This document shows, piece after piece, positions 59,824 through 64,000 of a DNA stretch of 64,000 nt (positions within the stretch are counted from its first letter, which is position 1; each line of letters begins with the position of its first letter). The stretch is from Drosophila miranda. Lineage: Eukaryota > Arthropoda > Insecta > Diptera > Drosophilidae. Position numbers and translations under genes: made by a program. The stretch spans positions 24,245,657 through 24,309,656 of the forward strand of contig NC_046674.1 of the NCBI RefSeq assembly GCF_003369915.1, given 5' to 3'. Below the pieces are notes generated by a model that had not been told where the DNA came from, did not search any database, and saw nothing but the letters and a program-made list of their open reading frames with translations.

Positions 59824-61798
59824 ATTCCACGGCGCTGCACTTGGCGGCGGCCCCAACGGCAACAAAAGAAGAAAACGACCAAAGCGAAGCTCGAATCTGC
59901 TCGAAACTCAAAACAAAAGCACGAAAAAAAAGGCATAGAGCCAGAGCAGAGGCAGAGGCAGAGTCAGAGGCAAGACAAGAAAAACTTGAGCAACGAGAAG
60001 AAGAAGGACAGGGACGGGGACGGGGACGGGGAAGGGGATGGCAAGCTAGTGGCTTGGGCCTGGCCAAGTCTCGGCTTGGGGTCGTCATTGGCGGCTTCCG
60101 CTGAGTATTTTTTTTTGTTTTTGTTTTTGTGTTGGGTCTTTGGCTGGAAACAAGTTGCTGGCTGCTTGAATTCGGATTCCTCTGCTTGGCGGCGGTCGCG
60201 CCTGCTGCTGCAAGCAGTTCACAAATCAATGGACGGACAGTCCCGTGGGTGCACAAGCGAGATAGAGCCAAAATAAATAACTGCACCGCTCACAGACACA
60301 GACACAGCCAAGCGGACAGACAGAAACACACAAACGCACACAGACACACAGTAGCAACCGAAAGGTATTCCCCCAAACCACGAATGAAACGGAACGAGCC
60401 GGCCCCCATCCTCTCTACCGCACCTTCTGGGGCTTGGGCCATACACTGCTTCGCCCATAGCCATAGCCATAGCTCTCTCGTCGGCCCACCGAAAAATGTT
60501 CCACATTCTTCCGTTTTTTGCTTCTTTTTCTTTTTGCATTGCTGTGTTTTCATTTTCGCTCTCATTTCGTCTGCCTGCCTGCCGACTGACTGCCTGCTGG
60601 TGCTGCCACTCGCTGCTTTCTTGCTTCGTTTTCGTTTTGTTCTTTTATTTATTGGCTTTTATTTTTGGGGCGAGCGCTATCGCATTTTGACCATAGCACT
60701 TGTACGCGGAGATTCTTTGGCGAATTCCCCCCCGTACATTGTCTCGGGGCAGAGCCCCCAACAACAGTTGTATGTAGGTTTCTGCCTGCTGTCTACGTCA
60801 GCGTCTCTGCCTCACCATACCGCTTTGCAATATTCATGCGCTCTCTCAGTCTTGGCCTCTCTCTCTCTCTCTCTCTCTCTCTCAATGTAAGTGTATAAGT
60901 GAGAGCGAATGCTGCTCTCCTGCTGTTATCACGACATATTTTTTGCTTGTGTTTGTTCACGCGCGCGTGCCTCTCAAGTTCAAACTGATTTCTGCTCGTT
61001 CTCTCTCCCTCTCTCTCTCTCTATCTCTGTCGCTCGTTGCTCTCTATCTCTCTCAGAGAAAGTTTGGCGCGTTTGTTATTGTTTCGTTATTTCGTTGGCG
61101 TCGAGTCTCTTTAGGGCAGCGACGACGGCTGCGGCAGCGGCGGGGGAGAGGAGATAGCAACGGCGAGTGGAGCACGTTGACTTGTACGCACTGTCGTTGA
61201 CGTCGTCACCGTTTGTTGTCCGTTCCGTTCCGCTTCTCATTCCGCCTTTCGGGGGGATATTCATTAAAGAAACAAAAAAAAAAAAAAACAAAAAAGAGAA
61301 AAGAAAAGCAGCAGCAGCAGCAATCGCGGGGCCAACAAACTAGTCGCAGTCGCTGCCTCTGTTACTTGGAGAACCTGTTATGGGGAGAGACGGCAGTTGT
61401 CTCTTTTGTGTCTATTCCTTCGCAGCAACACTTCCTTTTCACACAAACGCACACACACACACACACACTCTCCAGAAGCATCTACTTCCTTCTCACGCTC
61501 TTTTTCACAGCGGCTACTTCCTTCCCACGCCACGCTCCTCCTGCAGCTACTTCCCCTTTACACGCACACACACACACGCACACACAGACACACTTTTGCT
61601 GCAGTGACAGCAGTGTTTTCCAAACGATCGTAACACTCGCCGTGTGGGTGGTTCCCTCCCCGCTCCTAAGGCCCTACAATTCGCACTGACCTAGATCTTT
61701 CCGTCACAGTGGGACAAATGGGTACTTACCAGGGCATAAAAGTTTGTATGGCAATCCTCCAAACTAGCGCCGTTTGTCTGATGGTTTTGATGCGTCAT
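42852..61798 (-). CDS. skd: Mediator complex subunit 13 (Skuld)
   Basis: Med13 links the CDK8/Cyclin C/Med12 kinase module to core Mediator in the nucleus. Thirteen coding exons: 61730-61798, 58631-58946, 53495-53588, 53339-53422, 52597-53072, 51876-52509, 50872-51366, 49311-49491, 48554-49191, 43664-48479, 43480-43597, 43301-43416, 42852-43235; all phases close, giving 2806 residues (melanogaster is about 2600 from memory). N-terminal Med13 landmarks are NGASLEDCH, FSRC-like SYSRCIQADMLCVWRR, ELWIFWYGEEPDLSDL, TYECRSLLFKALHNL and RFGKWFVQP. A middle motif KMFPTPPSHEQ lies near residue 1220. The C-terminal Med13 domain includes INIDVPNRARRRK, GRIGRIGHSELK, STPQDVTCTHILVFPT, WFWSACP and the final LSCLPIN block. 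Between them are Ser/Gly/Ala/Gln-rich disordered tracts with poly-Q and poly-A. Family identity is certain; exon 7 edges are the least sure. Confidence 0.96.
50118..50361 (+). repeat. 45-bp tandem repeat with flanking related segments in skd intron 7
   Basis: Units begin ACTGTCAAGCAG at 50144, 50189 and 50234, exactly 45 bp apart, with a partial unit at about 50118. Each carries TTTTTAGTGTTG in its second half. A second shared segment, AAATACCATTCACC, occurs at about 50089-50102 and 50349-50361, with a variant (AAATACCAATTACC) near 50269. Because 45 is a multiple of three, the plus strand is open through the array (50060-50392), but that frame has no recognisable protein and lies antisense inside an intron. 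I do not recognise a transposon family. Confidence 0.75.
50641..50702 (+). repeat. (GA)n-rich tract in skd intron 7
   Basis: GA/ACAGA repeats on the plus strand make a CT-rich tract on the transcript strand. It is intronic, with possible GAGA-factor sites. Confidence 0.85.
50783..50857 (+). repeat. (CA)n and (CTCG)n repeats beside the skd exon 7 donor
   Basis: CA repeats at about 50783-50814, GCTC units at about 50815-50835 and CA again at about 50835-50857. On the transcript strand these are UG and GAGC repeats starting about 14 nt inside intron 7, immediately downstream of its 5' splice site. Confidence 0.85.
53589..58630 (-). other. skd: skd intron 2
   Basis: This 5.0 kb intron separates the exon ending in ELLRVAG from the one beginning ANQALWNG; the family alignment is continuous across it, so no coding exon seems to be missing. 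It is rich in GA/CT tracts (about 54192-54216, 54611-54646) and CA/GT runs (55058-55078, 58410-58428, about 58512-58538). A 241-codon frame on the same strand (57403-58128) is hydrophobic but unrecognised. The GAGA-rich content could reflect internal promoters or enhancers. Confidence 0.75.
58947..61729 (-). other. skd: skd intron 1
   Basis: This 2.8 kb intron follows the 23-codon first coding exon (MTHQNHQTNGASLEDCH...). Donor GTAAGT (61724-61729) and acceptor TTTCAG (58947-58952) are consensus. It contains a (CA)20 run at 59781-59821, CT runs at 60860-60883 and 61006-61022, and GGGGAC repeats near 60010-60035. No other gene is seen. Confidence 0.8.
59781..59821 (+). repeat. (CA)n microsatellite in skd intron 1
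   Basis: An uninterrupted CA run of about 20 units. Confidence 0.95.
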
Positions 61799-64000
61799 AG
61801 TTCTTGGCTTTTCTTGTTTCCACGGCAGCAGCACCTCATTTTCTCAAATGTGTGTTTTATTTTGTAATGGATTACTACTGTCTCTCTGGTATTTTGCACA
61901 TTTGCGTTTTGAATTTGTATACTTTTTACTTTTTTATTGATTCTGCTGCGACAGAATATGCACACATACACAACTACACATAGAGGCACTGCAGGCAGAC
62001 GAACAGTAAGAGAGACAGGGACGCACAGAGATACACAAAGTGAACGGTTTACTGCTTCTTCTTCTTCTTCTACTTCACTCCTCCTCTATGGTGTTGTTAT
62101 TGCTGTTGATTCGTTTTTGTATTTTGTATTTGTTGCTTTTTTGGTTAAATATTCAGTTATATTTTCCTCTCGTTCTCTGCTTTTCTTTCACAATTATTTA
62201 TTTAAACGTTAACGTTGTTGCTTTGGCAATGACACACACACACTGCAGCACATTTCTGGAAGATAAAAAGCATTTATTAGATTTCCACGCACCCATTATC
62301 TACCGTTGTATTCCACTCCACACTGCATCCACACACTCACACACATACACCCCCAACAATAATGAACAATAATTTGTGCTTTTTCTTTTCTTATTGTTTT
62401 TGATTTTGGCTTTTGGCTGCTGCTTATTTGTTGCTACTGTGGCTGCTGCTTTCCTCACTCACACATGTACTCGCCCGGAGAGCCGAGCCACACAGATACA
62501 CGGCAATTACAAGGGTGGACGACGAACGTTCGTTCTCATTCGATTGCTCTCTCGCTAGTCTGTCCATTCATTCCGCTGCTGCTCACATTGAGAGAGTGAG
62601 AGAGAGAGAGAGCAGTGCTGAGAGCGTGACTTTTTTCAAGGCAGTCGGCAGCGGCGACGTGACGACTAAAAGAGCGAGTTTCATACATATATATTTCTAG
62701 AAACACAGTCACACACACTCGCTTACACCGACGCACGACTCGCGACGATGAAAGTCGTTGGGTTTTTCGTTAATCGTTGATGTAGACAAAAAACTAAAAA
62801 AAAAAAAAAAACCTGGCAAGTTTTTTTTTTCAAAATTTCTCATATGCATGGCTTCTGGCTGCCTGAACCACCCCACCCCCCACCGTATTCACCCACCCAA
62901 CCAACCATCCATAACTCTTTAAATGCGTCGCCATTTGTCTGCTCTGCTCTGCTCTGCTCTTCCCTCCACTGCACTTTGTGTATACACTTTTTCGGTATTT
63001 CGATTTTTCGATCGCCGCTCTGCATTTCTCGAATACGGTAAATATTTGTGGCTGCTTGAGGAGTCGGGGGGGAGGGAGGGTGAGCAGCAGCAGGCAGATG
63101 AGTAATACACACACACAGGCACTCTTACAGAGAAGCAGCAGCAAAGACAGGGACTGGGAACGTACTGCTTGGCACTTTTTTGTACACAGCTTTGCACTAA
63201 ATACACGAAAAAAAAGAAAAAAAAACCAGTGCGATTGCGATTTTAAAACACACATTATTTTTAATATTATTACTCAACGTTTAACGTATATGTGCACCAC
63301 ACCACACATCTCTCTCTTTGCAATCGCCTTTTGCTGGCGTTTCGCACAACACACAACACAAATGACGAGTCAGAAAATTGTAGACCGACTGCGGGCCGAC
63401 CCGAGACCAACCGTGTTCCGTTGGCTGCTGCTGCTGCTGATGGCTGCGCGGCGCTGCTGCTTCTACTCTGCCACACACAATGGAAATTTTGCTCGCCTAG
63501 CTTTGCCTCTGTCGCTGGCTCTGCTTGCTGTTGCCACTGCTTCGAAGTAGTTGTGTGAGCAGCGAGTAGCGAGAAGCAGCAGCTAAAGAAGATTTGTCAA
63601 ACACTCTCACACACACACACGCTCGCGCAGAGCAACAGAGAATAGCGGCTTTTGCTCTTTTTGCAAAGACCACAGAGAGGGAGAGAGAGCGTCCAAACAA
63701 GTTTTATTGCACTAGTATGTGTTTTGCATGGCGGCGTCTGTTTATTAAATGCGCGGCTCTCTCTATCTTGCATCGCATCGCCTCTCTCTCTGACGACACT
63801 ATCGAATGCTGGTTGGGGATGCAGCCAGATCGATTGGGTCCTAGGTGTACCCTATATGAAAAAAAATAAACTGTCTGTTTTTTTTGTTTAAAGATTATAG
63901 CAAAAAATCAAGACAGATTCCATAATTTATGCACTATACAACACTGCACACACACACACGCAGTGCGAAACGTGATACATAGACAGCATTCCTCTCGCAT
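61799..64000 (-). other. skd: skd 5' UTR / upstream region
   Basis: Sequence 5' of the skd start codon to the window edge. It holds CA repeats (for example near 63609-63620), GA-rich tracts near 62590-62611 and 63674-63689, and short frames with no recognisable protein. The skd transcription start and any noncoding first exon should lie here or beyond the right edge. I cannot place the start site. Confidence 0.5.

Noticed and set aside
1..64000. CRISPR arrays, operons or bacterial-type systems
   Set aside because: The spaced short repeats are microsatellites without unique spacers, and the gene structure is spliced and eukaryotic.

Overview
This is animal nuclear DNA from a Drosophila. The open frames are split by short GT-AG introns (about 50-70 bp), the intergenic DNA is full of CAG, CA/GT, GA/CT and hexanucleotide repeats, and two genes are recognisable as fly developmental genes. 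At the left edge lies the N-terminal exon of fringe (fng). The right third is skuld (skd), the fly Mediator subunit 13. Both belong, from memory, to cytological region 78A of D. melanogaster, so the window fits the fng-skd interval. The fng N-terminus has several substitutions relative to the melanogaster protein as I remember it, and simple repeats are abundant, so a non-melanogaster species is likely. An obscura-group species is a guess.

Layout. 1-2652: first intron of fng (minus strand, gene runs off the left edge). 2653-2784: fng coding exon 1. 2785-9115: fng 5' side and intergenic DNA, with a TATA candidate and a GAGA/CT-rich block. 9116-10008: a two-exon secreted serine protease. 10284-22288: three head-to-tail paralogues, all on the minus strand, of the axonemal dynein factor DNAI7/CASC1 (called A, B and C here; 1173, 1072 and 1046 codons by my splicing). 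22289-about 37690: 15 kb with no gene I can support, mostly simple repeats and several G-quadruplex motifs. 38332-38973: a small two-exon plus-strand gene resembling CINP. 39250-42851: AT-rich, T-tract-rich DNA that is probably the long 3' UTR of skd. 42852-61798: skd on the minus strand, 13 coding exons, 2806 codons, with two large 5' introns. 61799-64000: skd 5' UTR or flank.

How the genes relate. fng encodes a Golgi glycosyltransferase that modifies Notch, and skd encodes a subunit of the Mediator kinase module. They are neighbours but not known to form a pathway. The protease and the DNAI7-like trio form a separate minus-strand block. By family, the trio points to cilia/sperm-flagellum function and the protease may be a reproductive protease; both are inferences. 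The most interesting points are: the trio, with clean intron loss and near-identical B/C tracts that suggest gene conversion; the protease, with an intact triad but Phe at the oxyanion-hole glycine; and a skd splice donor of weak consensus directly beside a UG-repeat tract. I saw no CRISPR array, no recognisable intact transposon and no convincing intact tRNA or rRNA. All exon boundaries were set by eye from splice consensus, reading phase and paralogue or family alignment, without RNA evidence.
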